A stretch of DNA of 22,683 bases from positions 1-22,683 of the forward strand of contig JAURCW010000002.1 of assembly GCA_030828265.1 (NCBI GenBank), read 5' to 3'. The notes under the pieces are model-generated. The model had not been told where the DNA came from and searched no databases. It saw only the letters and a program-made list of their open reading frames with translations. The stretch comes from Burkholderiales bacterium. GTDB taxonomy: Bacteria > Pseudomonadota > Gammaproteobacteria > Burkholderiales > Burkholderiaceae_A. The translations under genes and the position numbers were made by a program. Positions 10,063 to 17,687 of the stretch are shown here, piece by piece (positions within the stretch are counted from its first letter, which is position 1; every line of letters begins with the position of its first letter).

Positions 10063-11910
10063 ATGGAGTTCAGCAACCAGTCAAACTCGGACTTTCGACA
10101 AAGGGCCTCGTTTGCGGCGCTGGCCATCTCAATTGGTCTTGCCGCCCTTGCCATGCGTTTCGGACAGCTACAGGTCTGGCAACATGAGGATCACGCCGCA
10201 AAGGCAGAAGAAAATCGAGTCGCACTTCTTCCTATTCAGCCGCCTCGTGGGCGAATTTTTGATCGCTACGGCGAGACACTAGCTCGCAACGATGCAGGGT
10301 TTTCGCTGGAAGTTGAGCCCTTTCAGGCGAAAAACTTAAATCGAACGCTTGAAGAAATTGGTAAGGTCATCGAGCTTAAACCTGCCGAGATTAGCCGCTT
10401 CAAGCGCGCCGCCGCAGAGGCTCGCCGATTCGACAGCATTCCTCTGAAGACTAAGCTCACCGATGAAGAGGTGGCCCGACTCGTAACCCGAGTCACAGAG
10501 ATACCGGGCGTTAACATTCAACAACGAACTATTCGTAGCTACCCATTCAGTGACTCCTCCTCCCACCTGCTTGGACATATTGGCCGCATCTCCCGCGCAG
10601 ACCGAGAAAAGTTAACCGAGACCAATCTTATTGAGGACTACTTCGGAATCAGCCATATTGGAAAGCTCGGCATTGAGAAAAGCTACGAAGGAGCCCTTAA
10701 GGGGGTTCCAGGTTTTCAGAAGATTGAAGTCACGGCAAGCGGTAGGCTGGTTCGCGAGCTTGATCTGAAACCCCCTATTCCCGGTAAAAACCTTCAGCTA
10801 TCCATTGACCATGGACTGCAAAAAATGGTGGAAGAGGCTTACGCCGGACGACGTGGTGCCCTTGTGGCAATGTCGCCCACCACTGGTGAGCTCTTCGCCA
10901 TGGTCTCTATGCCGAACTTCAACCCCAACTCCTTTGTTGACGGCATTGACCCTGACCTCTGGAACCAGCTGAATCAGTCGCCCGATGTGCCCCTACTCAA
11001 CCGCGCCTTACGAGGCATCTACCCTCCGGGCTCCACCTACAAACCCTTTATGGCCGTCGCAGCACTTGCATCAGGGGCGCGCACACCCGAGGAGGCCATT
11101 CAAGACCCAGGCTATTTCATGCTCGGTAATCACAGGTTCCGTGACTACAACCCCAAAGGTAACGGACGTGTCGACCTTAAAAAATCCATCGTGGTCTCAA
11201 GCGACACCTACTACTACAAGCTTGCCCATGACATGGGGGTGGACACCATCCACCGGTTTATCTCGCCATTCGGCTTTGGCCGCACAACGGGTATTGACAT
11301 TGAAGGCGAGACAGCCGGTATCCTGCCTTCCTCCGAATGGAAGCTCAAGCGATTTGGAAAGGAATGGCTCACGGGCGAGACACCCTCCATTGGAATCGGG
11401 CAGGGCTACAACGCCTTCACCGTGCTGCAGCTGGTTCGCGCAACAGCAGCGCTTGCCAATGGGGGTAAGCTACTTCGCCCCAGGCTTGTTAAGTCCGTTG
11501 AAAACTCTCAGACCGGCGAGCAGGTTGAACTGCCGCCCATCGTGGAGCGCAGCCTCAACTTCAATCAAGAGTGGCTTGACATCGTGCACGAGGCGCTCGT
11601 TGAGGTAAACCAATCGGGGACGGGCGCGCGCGTGATGGCAGGCGTTCCTTACAGTGTTGCGGGTAAAACAGGTACTGCTCAAGTCTTTAGCGTGAAACAA
11701 GACGAGCTCTACGAGGAAGAGAAGGTTCCCGAAAGACTGCGCGATCATTCGCTCTACATCGCATACGCCCCGGCCGACAATCCCAAGGTGGCAGTGGCTG
11801 TGGTGGTAGAAAATGGCGGCTTTGGAGCGGCCGCGGCTGCGCCGCTTGCCCGTAAAGTTTTTGACTATCTTTTGGTCACACGAAAAAAAGAGGGGCGTGA
11901 GCTGCCATGA
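10063..11910 (+). CDS. mrdA: Penicillin-binding protein 2 (elongasome transpeptidase)
   Basis: Class B PBP of 615 residues that cross-links peptidoglycan during elongation, partnered with RodA. Order: one N-terminal membrane anchor (about 15-33), the dimerisation/pedestal domain starting at LPIQPPRGRIFDRYG (about 56-70), and the transpeptidase domain. The active-site serine is Ser324 in PPGSTYKPF (Ser324-x-x-Lys327). The second motif is SSD at 379-381 (SSDTYYYKLAHDMGVD), as usual in PBP2 enzymes. The KTG motif is at 535-537 (AGKTGTAQ). All catalytic motifs are intact. It follows mreD by ten bases without a clear Shine-Dalgarno sequence and overlaps the rodA ATG by four bases. Confidence 0.97.
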   Translation: MEFSNQSNSDFRQRASFAALAISIGLAALAMRFGQLQVWQHEDHAAKAEENRVALLPIQPPRGRIFDRYGETLARNDAGFSLEVEPFQAKNLNRTLEEIGKVIELKPAEISRFKRAAAEARRFDSIPLKTKLTDEEVARLVTRVTEIPGVNIQQRTIRSYPFSDSSSHLLGHIGRISRADREKLTETNLIEDYFGISHIGKLGIEKSYEGALKGVPGFQKIEVTASGRLVRELDLKPPIPGKNLQLSIDHGLQKMVEEAYAGRRGALVAMSPTTGELFAMVSMPNFNPNSFVDGIDPDLWNQLNQSPDVPLLNRALRGIYPPGSTYKPFMAVAALASGARTPEEAIQDPGYFMLGNHRFRDYNPKGNGRVDLKKSIVVSSDTYYYKLAHDMGVDTIHRFISPFGFGRTTGIDIEGETAGILPSSEWKLKRFGKEWLTGETPSIGIGQGYNAFTVLQLVRATAALANGGKLLRPRLVKSVENSQTGEQVELPPIVERSLNFNQEWLDIVHEALVEVNQSGTGARVMAGVPYSVAGKTGTAQVFSVKQDELYEEEKVPERLRDHSLYIAYAPADNPKVAVAVVVENGGFGAAAAAPLARKVFDYLLVTRKKEGRELP

Positions 11911-13091
11911 ATGACCGTCGTGCTGACGAGGGCTGGCGAGCCTTTTCGCTTTGGTTGAGGCAGCGCTTCTTTGCCATGGATCAGCCCCTGTTTTTTATTT
12001 TCATTGGGCTGGCTGGGCTAAGCCTTCTTGCGGTTTACAGTGCAAGCCACGAAGAGCCCGAGCGTTTCTTCAACCACCTACGAAACCTGGTTGTTGCCGC
12101 GTTCATCATGCTCATGCTCGCGCAGATTCCCTCGACCTGGCTTCAGAAAGTTGCAATACCTCTCTATGGGCTCGGCCTAGTCCTTCTCCTTGCGGTTGCA
12201 CTTTTTGGGGACACCTCCAAAGGCGCAACACGTTGGCTCGATCTCGGCATCACCCGCATACAGCCCTCTGAAATCATGAAGATTGCCATGCCCCTTATGC
12301 TCGCATGGGTCGTGCAGCAACGCGAAGGGCTAAGAACCCTTCGGGACTGGCTGGTGGTTGCAGGCCTGCTCGCCATACCTGTCTTGGTTATTCTGAATCA
12401 GCCCGACCTTGGAACTGCCATTCTTGTGGCGGCTTCGGGTATTTTTGTTCTCTATCTAGCAGGCATGTCCTGGCGGCTGATTGCCTTGGTGGGCGGGGGC
12501 ATAAGCATCGTTCTCATTATCCTGGTGGTCTTTGGCGACAGTCTTTGTACCCAAGGTGTCGACTGGCCTGGCATTAGGGAGTATCAGAAGCAACGAGTCT
12601 GCACCCTGCTTGACCCTCATCGCGATCCCCTCGGAAAAGGCTTTCATATTCTGCAGTCCATGACAGCTGTTGGATCCGGAGGCCTATGGGGTAAGGGCTG
12701 GTTAAAAGGCACTCAGGCCCAGCTCGACTTCATTCCCGAACGCGATACCGATTTTATTTTTGCGGGTTTTGCCGAAGAGTTTGGTTTTCTGGGTGCCGCT
12801 ATTTTAGTGGCCCTTTACCTCGCGCTTATTCTTCGGGGCCTCTGGATTTCACTCGGGGCGCCTACGCCCTTTGGCAGACTACTCTCAGCAAGCCTGGCCT
12901 TAACCATCTTCACTTATGCGTTTGTGAACCTTGGAATGGTGACAGGGCTTCTCCCCGTGGTCGGAGTGCCCCTTCCCTTCATGTCTTATGGCGGTACGGC
13001 ACTGATTACCCTGGGTGTTGGCTTAGGGCTCATTATGAGCATCGCCCGCGACCGGTCGCAGGTGACTCAGGGCTTCAGTCTTCAGGGTTAA
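11907..13091 (+). CDS. rodA: Peptidoglycan glycosyltransferase RodA (SEDS family)
   Basis: Polytopic membrane protein of 394 residues with about ten membrane segments; it polymerises lipid II into glycan strands with PBP2. Seen: KGATRWLDLG and IQPSE (about 105-122), LNQPDLGTA (163-171), the long extracellular loop with LLDPHRDPLGKGFH (234-247), and ERDTDFIFAGFAEEFGFLG. In the last, Asp282 matches the catalytic aspartate of SEDS enzymes. PLPFMSYGGTALI near the C-terminus is a SEDS signature. The ATG overlaps the mrdA stop. Only three bases separate its stop from aceK. Confidence 0.97.
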   Translation: MNDRRADEGWRAFSLWLRQRFFAMDQPLFFIFIGLAGLSLLAVYSASHEEPERFFNHLRNLVVAAFIMLMLAQIPSTWLQKVAIPLYGLGLVLLLAVALFGDTSKGATRWLDLGITRIQPSEIMKIAMPLMLAWVVQQREGLRTLRDWLVVAGLLAIPVLVILNQPDLGTAILVAASGIFVLYLAGMSWRLIALVGGGISIVLIILVVFGDSLCTQGVDWPGIREYQKQRVCTLLDPHRDPLGKGFHILQSMTAVGSGGLWGKGWLKGTQAQLDFIPERDTDFIFAGFAEEFGFLGAAILVALYLALILRGLWISLGAPTPFGRLLSASLALTIFTYAFVNLGMVTGLLPVVGVPLPFMSYGGTALITLGVGLGLIMSIARDRSQVTQGFSLQG

Positions 13092-13094
13092 AAA

Positions 13095-14861
13095 ATGGCA
13101 TTGACAACGGATGCGGTTGAAATTGCCAACCTCATACTAAGTGGCTTTCATCGCCATTACGGCCTTTTCCGTTATAACGCTCAACAGGCGAAGACAGCAT
13201 TCGAGGCCGGTCGCTACGGGGCCATCCGCGAGCTCGCAAAAGAGCGCATTGCCTTTTACGACGAGCGGGTCAAAGAGACAACCGATGCCCTCATGGCAAA
13301 GTCCTCCTCCATCGCTTTGAATGAGGGTACTTGGGCCGAAGTTAAAAAGGCCTTCATCATGCTACTCACCGACCACAAGCAGCCCGAACTCGCAGAGTCG
13401 TTTTTTAATTCCATCACCACGCGCATCCTTCGTCGCACCGACTACGGAGGCGAGAATCTTTTTGTTAGGCCAGCTGTTGCCACCGACTACCTCGACTCCG
13501 ACCCACCCTCTTACCGCGTCTATTACCCGCGATCCGAAGGCCTACAGAGCTGCCTAACCCGCATGGCCATCGACTTTGGCCTGGCCTGTCGTTGGAATGA
13601 CATTCAACGAGACCTTCGACGCGTTATTCGGGCCGCCGCTGTAACCTTTCCAAGGCCTTTTCAAACTGCAACCGATTTTCAAGTACATGTTTTAAGGTCG
13701 CTGTTTTTCCGAAATAAGGGTGCCTACATTATTGGGCGCATCATGAATGACGGAACGCCAACGGGTTTCGCTGTGCCTGTTTTACGCAACTCCAAAGGCG
13801 AGCTTTACCTTGACACCATTCTGTTTGACCCGGACCAGATCTCCGTCCTGTTCTCTTTTTCCCGGGCCTACTTTATGGTGGATATGGAGGTGCCTTCGGC
13901 CTATGTGCAATTTCTAAGAAGCATCATGCCGCATAAGCCCGCAAGCGAGCTTTACACCATGCTTGGGCTGCAGAAGCAAGGCAAGACTCTTTTTTATCGG
14001 GACTTCTTACACCATCTGCGTCACTCCAACGACAGGTTCTGTCTTGCTGAAGGCATTAAAGGGCTCGTGATGCTTGTCTTCACACTGCCATCTTTTCCTT
14101 ACGTTTTTAAGATTATTAAAGATAAGCGTGCTAAGGATGTCACACGCGAACTCATTGCCTCGAAGTACCAACTGGTCAAGCTGCACGATCGGGCGGGACG
14201 CATGGCCGACACCTGGGAATACTCAAGCGTTGAATTCCCTAAAGACCGTTTTGAGCCGAGTCTTCTTGAAGAGATTCGGGAGTTCGCCCCGAGCATGCTT
14301 GAAGAAAGCGATGGTCGGCTTGTTATTCGTCACTTGTACATTGAGCGTCGAATGGTTCCGCTCAACATCTATCTTGAACATGCCACCGAGACCCAGGTTG
14401 ATCAGGCCATTAAGGAATACGGAGATGCCATTCGTCAGCTTGTTGCTGCCAATATTTTTCCAGGAGACATGCTTTATAAAAACTTTGGCATGACACGACA
14501 TGGGCGTGTTGTATTTTACGACTACGATGAAATCCAGTACCTCACGCAGTGCCAGTTCCGAAAGATTCCCGAGCCACGTACACCCGAAGACGAGATGGCC
14601 AGTGAGCCTTGGTACACCGTAGGCCCGAACGACGTCTTTCCCGAAGAGTTCGCTCAGTTTTTGCTTGGCCAACTCAGGCTTAGGATTCCATTTATGAAGT
14701 ATCACCAGGAACTTCTCGAGGCCCAGTACTGGCAGTCCCAACAGGAAAAAATAACACGAGGCTTTTTAGAAGATGTCTTCCCTTATCCCGATCATGTTCG
14801 GTTTTGTAACCGCCCCGAGCTTGATCAGCCAGCGGTCCGTGTATCTCGACTTCCGGCTTAA
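13095..14861 (+). CDS. aceK: Isocitrate dehydrogenase kinase/phosphatase
   Basis: Bifunctional cytoplasmic enzyme of 588 residues (E. coli AceK 578) that phosphorylates or dephosphorylates isocitrate dehydrogenase, steering isocitrate between the TCA cycle and the glyoxylate shunt. The N-terminal half is the regulatory domain. The kinase/phosphatase half carries the ATP loop AEGIKGLVMLVFTLPSF (318-334), Lys339, Asp458 in FPGDML, Asn463 in LYKNFGMTRHG, and Asp476 and Asp478 in VVFYDYDEI. These match E. coli Lys336, Asp457, Asn462, Asp475 and Asp477, so both activities should be intact. AGGG lies seven bases before the ATG. It begins three bases after rodA, suggesting shared transcription. No aceA or aceB is in the window. 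Confidence 0.97.
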   Translation: MALTTDAVEIANLILSGFHRHYGLFRYNAQQAKTAFEAGRYGAIRELAKERIAFYDERVKETTDALMAKSSSIALNEGTWAEVKKAFIMLLTDHKQPELAESFFNSITTRILRRTDYGGENLFVRPAVATDYLDSDPPSYRVYYPRSEGLQSCLTRMAIDFGLACRWNDIQRDLRRVIRAAAVTFPRPFQTATDFQVHVLRSLFFRNKGAYIIGRIMNDGTPTGFAVPVLRNSKGELYLDTILFDPDQISVLFSFSRAYFMVDMEVPSAYVQFLRSIMPHKPASELYTMLGLQKQGKTLFYRDFLHHLRHSNDRFCLAEGIKGLVMLVFTLPSFPYVFKIIKDKRAKDVTRELIASKYQLVKLHDRAGRMADTWEYSSVEFPKDRFEPSLLEEIREFAPSMLEESDGRLVIRHLYIERRMVPLNIYLEHATETQVDQAIKEYGDAIRQLVAANIFPGDMLYKNFGMTRHGRVVFYDYDEIQYLTQCQFRKIPEPRTPEDEMASEPWYTVGPNDVFPEEFAQFLLGQLRLRIPFMKYHQELLEAQYWQSQQEKITRGFLEDVFPYPDHVRFCNRPELDQPAVRVSRLPA

Positions 14862-14916
14862 TACCTCGCCGCCCTAACAGCTCTTTTCTTCTTTTAATTT
14901 CTAATTCGGCTCGCTT

Positions 14917-16605
14917 ATGTCAGGACCCCTTGAGTTTGACACCATCATTGTTGGCGCTGGAAGCGCAGGCTGCCTTTTGGCCAATCGGCTCTCGGCGCAG
15001 CGTGGTCAACGTATCTTGCTGGTCGAGGCTGGGGGTGAAGACGACTGGTTCTGGATCAAAATCCCCGTGGGTTATCTTTTCACCATTGCCAATCCACGGA
15101 CTGACTGGTGCTTTCAGACCCAGCCCGAGCCAGGGCTCGCAGGTCGCTCCATTCACTATGCGCGAGGACGAGTCCTTGGTGGGTCCTCCTCAATTAACGC
15201 CATGATCTACATGCGAGGTCAGTCCTACGACTACGATCAATGGGCGGACCTTACAGGCGACGAACGCTGGCGCTGGAATGGCGAGAACGGTCAGACCCTC
15301 GACATTTATAAATCGCTAGAGAGCTATTTTGCTGGCGCCAATAACTGGCATGGTCAGGTTGGTGAGATTCGTGTCGAGACCCCACGCGTCAAATGGAAAA
15401 TTCTTGATGCCTGGCAACAGGCGGCGGCCGAGCAGGGCATTCCAAGCATCGAGGAGTTCAACCGGGGTAACAATGAGGGCTGTGCCTACTTTCATGTTAA
15501 CCAACGCCGCGGCAGGCGTTGGTCCATGGCCGACGCCTTTCTTCATCCTGTCCGTCACCGAGAGAACCTCTCTGTGTTTACCCATACGCAGACTCTTCAG
15601 GTGCTGTTTGAAGAAAACCGTGAGCGTCGCCCCTCCGACCAGTCGGCCTGGGCCAATGCAGCGTTGCGAGCGCGTGGTGTTCGCCTTCTTAAGGACGGTC
15701 AGATCATTGAGGCCCGTGCGCGCAAAGAAGTTATTCTTTCGGCAGGTGCGATTGGCTCACCCCATATTCTCCAGGCCTCCGGCATCGGTGACCCCAAGCA
15801 TCTCGAACAGTTTTATGTTCCCGTTCACCAAAACCTACCTGGCGTCGGCCAGAATCTACAGGACCACCTTCAGATTCGCACCATTTTCAAAGTTAAGAAT
15901 GCACGTACTGTGAACAGCCTGTATGCCAACCCTTTATCGCGCATAGGCATGGCCTTGCAATACGGGCTTCTAAGGCGGGGGCCCATGACCATGCCACCTT
16001 CAACCCTTGGCGCCTTTACCAAGAGCGACCCCTCGCAGCCCTCGGCCAACCTTGAGTGGCATGTACAGCCTCTTTCGCTTCCAAAGTTTGGGGAGGCCTT
16101 GCACGAGTTTGACGCCATTACACCCTCTGTCTGTAACCTTCGGCCAAGCTCCCGGGGTCAGGTTCTTCTGCAGCACTCCGACCCGTTGCAGGCGCCCGCC
16201 ATTTCCTGCAACTACCTGTCCACTCAAGAGGACCTCGACATTGCAGTAAAGGGCATTGCAATGACCCGCGAGATCATGCAGTCTGAGGCTCTTGCTGCTT
16301 ATGAGCCGCAAGAGCTCCTACCTGGCTCCGAGAAGGTCTCGCAGGAAGACCTTCAGACAGCTGCGCGCGAACTCGGAACCACCATCTTCCATCCCGTGGG
16401 GACCTGCGCCATGGGACGCGTCAACGCAGACGGGACATGCGAGAACCCTCTTACCGTTCTAGACACCAGCTTTCGTCTGCGAGGAATTGCTGGGCTACGC
16501 GTGGTTGATGCCTCGGCCATGCCCACCATTACCTCGGGCAACACCAATGCGCCTGTCATGCTCATGGCAGAACGGGCTGCACGCGAGATTCTCGCTACGC
16601 GCTGA
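14917..16605 (+). CDS. GMC-family FAD-dependent alcohol dehydrogenase (choline dehydrogenase-like)
   Basis: Protein of 562 residues. The N-terminal FAD-binding motif IIVGAGSAGCLLANRL has Gly13, Gly15 and Gly18, followed by LLVEAGG. GRVLGGSSSINAMIYMRG is the GMC signature 1, and SAGAIGSPHILQASGIG the signature 2. The likely catalytic pair is His492 (HPVGTCAMG) and Asn542 (TSGNTNAP). It resembles BetA, AlkJ and polyethylene-glycol dehydrogenases, which oxidise primary alcohols and pass electrons to quinones; the substrate cannot be read from sequence. No secretion signal is seen. The start has no Shine-Dalgarno sequence. A -10-like TCTAAT at 14900-14905 lies close to the ATG. It follows aceK by 55 bases and precedes an MBL-fold hydrolase by 35, so the two may share a transcript. 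Confidence 0.9.
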   Translation: MSGPLEFDTIIVGAGSAGCLLANRLSAQRGQRILLVEAGGEDDWFWIKIPVGYLFTIANPRTDWCFQTQPEPGLAGRSIHYARGRVLGGSSSINAMIYMRGQSYDYDQWADLTGDERWRWNGENGQTLDIYKSLESYFAGANNWHGQVGEIRVETPRVKWKILDAWQQAAAEQGIPSIEEFNRGNNEGCAYFHVNQRRGRRWSMADAFLHPVRHRENLSVFTHTQTLQVLFEENRERRPSDQSAWANAALRARGVRLLKDGQIIEARARKEVILSAGAIGSPHILQASGIGDPKHLEQFYVPVHQNLPGVGQNLQDHLQIRTIFKVKNARTVNSLYANPLSRIGMALQYGLLRRGPMTMPPSTLGAFTKSDPSQPSANLEWHVQPLSLPKFGEALHEFDAITPSVCNLRPSSRGQVLLQHSDPLQAPAISCNYLSTQEDLDIAVKGIAMTREIMQSEALAAYEPQELLPGSEKVSQEDLQTAARELGTTIFHPVGTCAMGRVNADGTCENPLTVLDTSFRLRGIAGLRVVDASAMPTITSGNTNAPVMLMAERAAREILATR

Positions 16606-16640
16606 GACGGTTCGCACAAACACTCACGAAAGTCCCGCCC

Positions 16641-17642
16641 ATGAACAGTTCTGAAACTAGCCCGAGGCCCGCGACCCCAAAGACAACCCATTTGGGTCTT
16701 AGGTCCTACGAGGACGGAGTCTGGTGTCTGGACTCGGGCTACTTTCGCGATTCCTTTGATGCCGTGCACCTTATTGAAGACAACGGGGAACTGGCGGTGA
16801 TTGATGCCGGCACTCAGTACTCGGTACCACGCATTCTTCAAGCCATTGAAAGCCTTGGCCTCACCCCCGATGACGTTCGCTACATCCTCCTAACCCATGT
16901 TCATCTTGACCATGCGGGGGGTGCGGGCCTGTTGGCCGATCATTGCCCGCGCGCGAAGGTGGTCGTTCATCCCCGCGGAGTGCGCCATCTCATCGACCCA
17001 AGCAAACTCTGGCAGGCTGTCTGCCAGGTCTACACCCAGGAGGTCGCAGAACGTGACTACGGTGGCATGGTTCCCATTCAGCCCACCCGAATTATTGAAG
17101 GCACAGAAACACTGACGCTTAGGCTTGGCTCTCGTCAAATTCATTTTTGGGATGCGCCAGGCCATGCCCTTCACCATGTTTTTATTGTTGATGAGGGCTC
17201 CAATGCCATCTTCACCGGCGACACCTTTGGCATCTCTTACCGCGAGCTCGACAGCCCCCAGGGTGCCTTTACCTTCATCACCAGCTCCCCAAGCCAGTTT
17301 GATCCCGAAACTCATCGCGCCTCCGTGACACGGGTCATGCAGGCTAAGCCCAAGGCGGTCTACTTGACCCATTACTCCGAACTTCGCCAAGTTGAGGCGG
17401 CAGGCGAAGCCCTGCTGGAACAAATCGATGGCTACGCAGCCCTGGCAAGCCAGCATCATCATCGAGATCAAGGTCGGGCGCAGGCCATCATGGCGGATCT
17501 TCAAGATCTGCTCTTTAATCAAATTAAAGCTCATGGCAGCCCAGTGACTGAGGACGAGCTAAAAACACTTCTTGCCCTCGACCTACGACTTAATGCCGAC
17601 GGTCTTGTCTGCTGGCTTGATCGAGTCAGGGCGGGTTCCTGA
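16641..17642 (+). CDS. Metallo-beta-lactamase-fold hydrolase, function unknown
   Basis: Protein of 333 residues. Metal ligands visible in order are His86, His88, Asp90 and His91 (THVHLDHAGG), His175 (APGHALHH), Asp194 (TGDTFG) and His244 (YLTHYSE), so a two-metal site is complete. After the MBL core (to about 265) a C-terminal part of about 70 residues is predicted to be helical and contains QHHHRDQ. Residues 1-15 look disordered. No signal peptide is seen, so it is probably cytoplasmic. MBL enzymes of this general type include lactonases, glyoxalase II and phosphodiesterases; I cannot choose between them. It lies 35 bases after the GMC dehydrogenase and 45 before metH. The ATG has no clear ribosome site; the reading frame is open upstream only briefly. 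Confidence 0.85.
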   Translation: MNSSETSPRPATPKTTHLGLRSYEDGVWCLDSGYFRDSFDAVHLIEDNGELAVIDAGTQYSVPRILQAIESLGLTPDDVRYILLTHVHLDHAGGAGLLADHCPRAKVVVHPRGVRHLIDPSKLWQAVCQVYTQEVAERDYGGMVPIQPTRIIEGTETLTLRLGSRQIHFWDAPGHALHHVFIVDEGSNAIFTGDTFGISYRELDSPQGAFTFITSSPSQFDPETHRASVTRVMQAKPKAVYLTHYSELRQVEAAGEALLEQIDGYAALASQHHHRDQGRAQAIMADLQDLLFNQIKAHGSPVTEDELKTLLALDLRLNADGLVCWLDRVRAGS

Positions 17643-17678
17643 TTCAGGGGGAATCTCGGGCCTAAGGACCCTATAATC

Positions 17679-17682
17679 GGAG
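17679..17682 (+). promoter_or_regulatory. Ribosome binding site for metH
   Basis: GGAG lies five bases before the ATG at 17688 and supports that start. A perfect TATAAT (17672-17677) sits immediately upstream. If it were a working -10 element, transcription would start near 17684 and exclude the GGAG, so the two signals conflict for this start codon. The -35 position reads GGGAAT, which is poor. Confidence 0.4.
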
Positions 17683-17687
17683 TCCCT

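Noticed and set aside
10985..11608. Plus-strand open frame of 207 codons
   Set aside because: It is an out-of-frame shadow of mrdA, whose active-site motifs are all in the other frame.
14850..14900. Intrinsic terminator after aceK
   Set aside because: CGGC and GCCG can pair across ten bases, but the stem is only four pairs and the following pyrimidine tract is interrupted and distant.
16890..17534. Minus-strand open frame of 214 codons
   Set aside because: It is fully inside the MBL-fold gene, shows no recognisable domain, and the plus-strand protein has a complete metal site.
17643..17687. Cobalamin or SAM riboswitch upstream of metH
   Set aside because: The gap is only 45 bases, too short for either class, and no B12-box-like sequence was seen.
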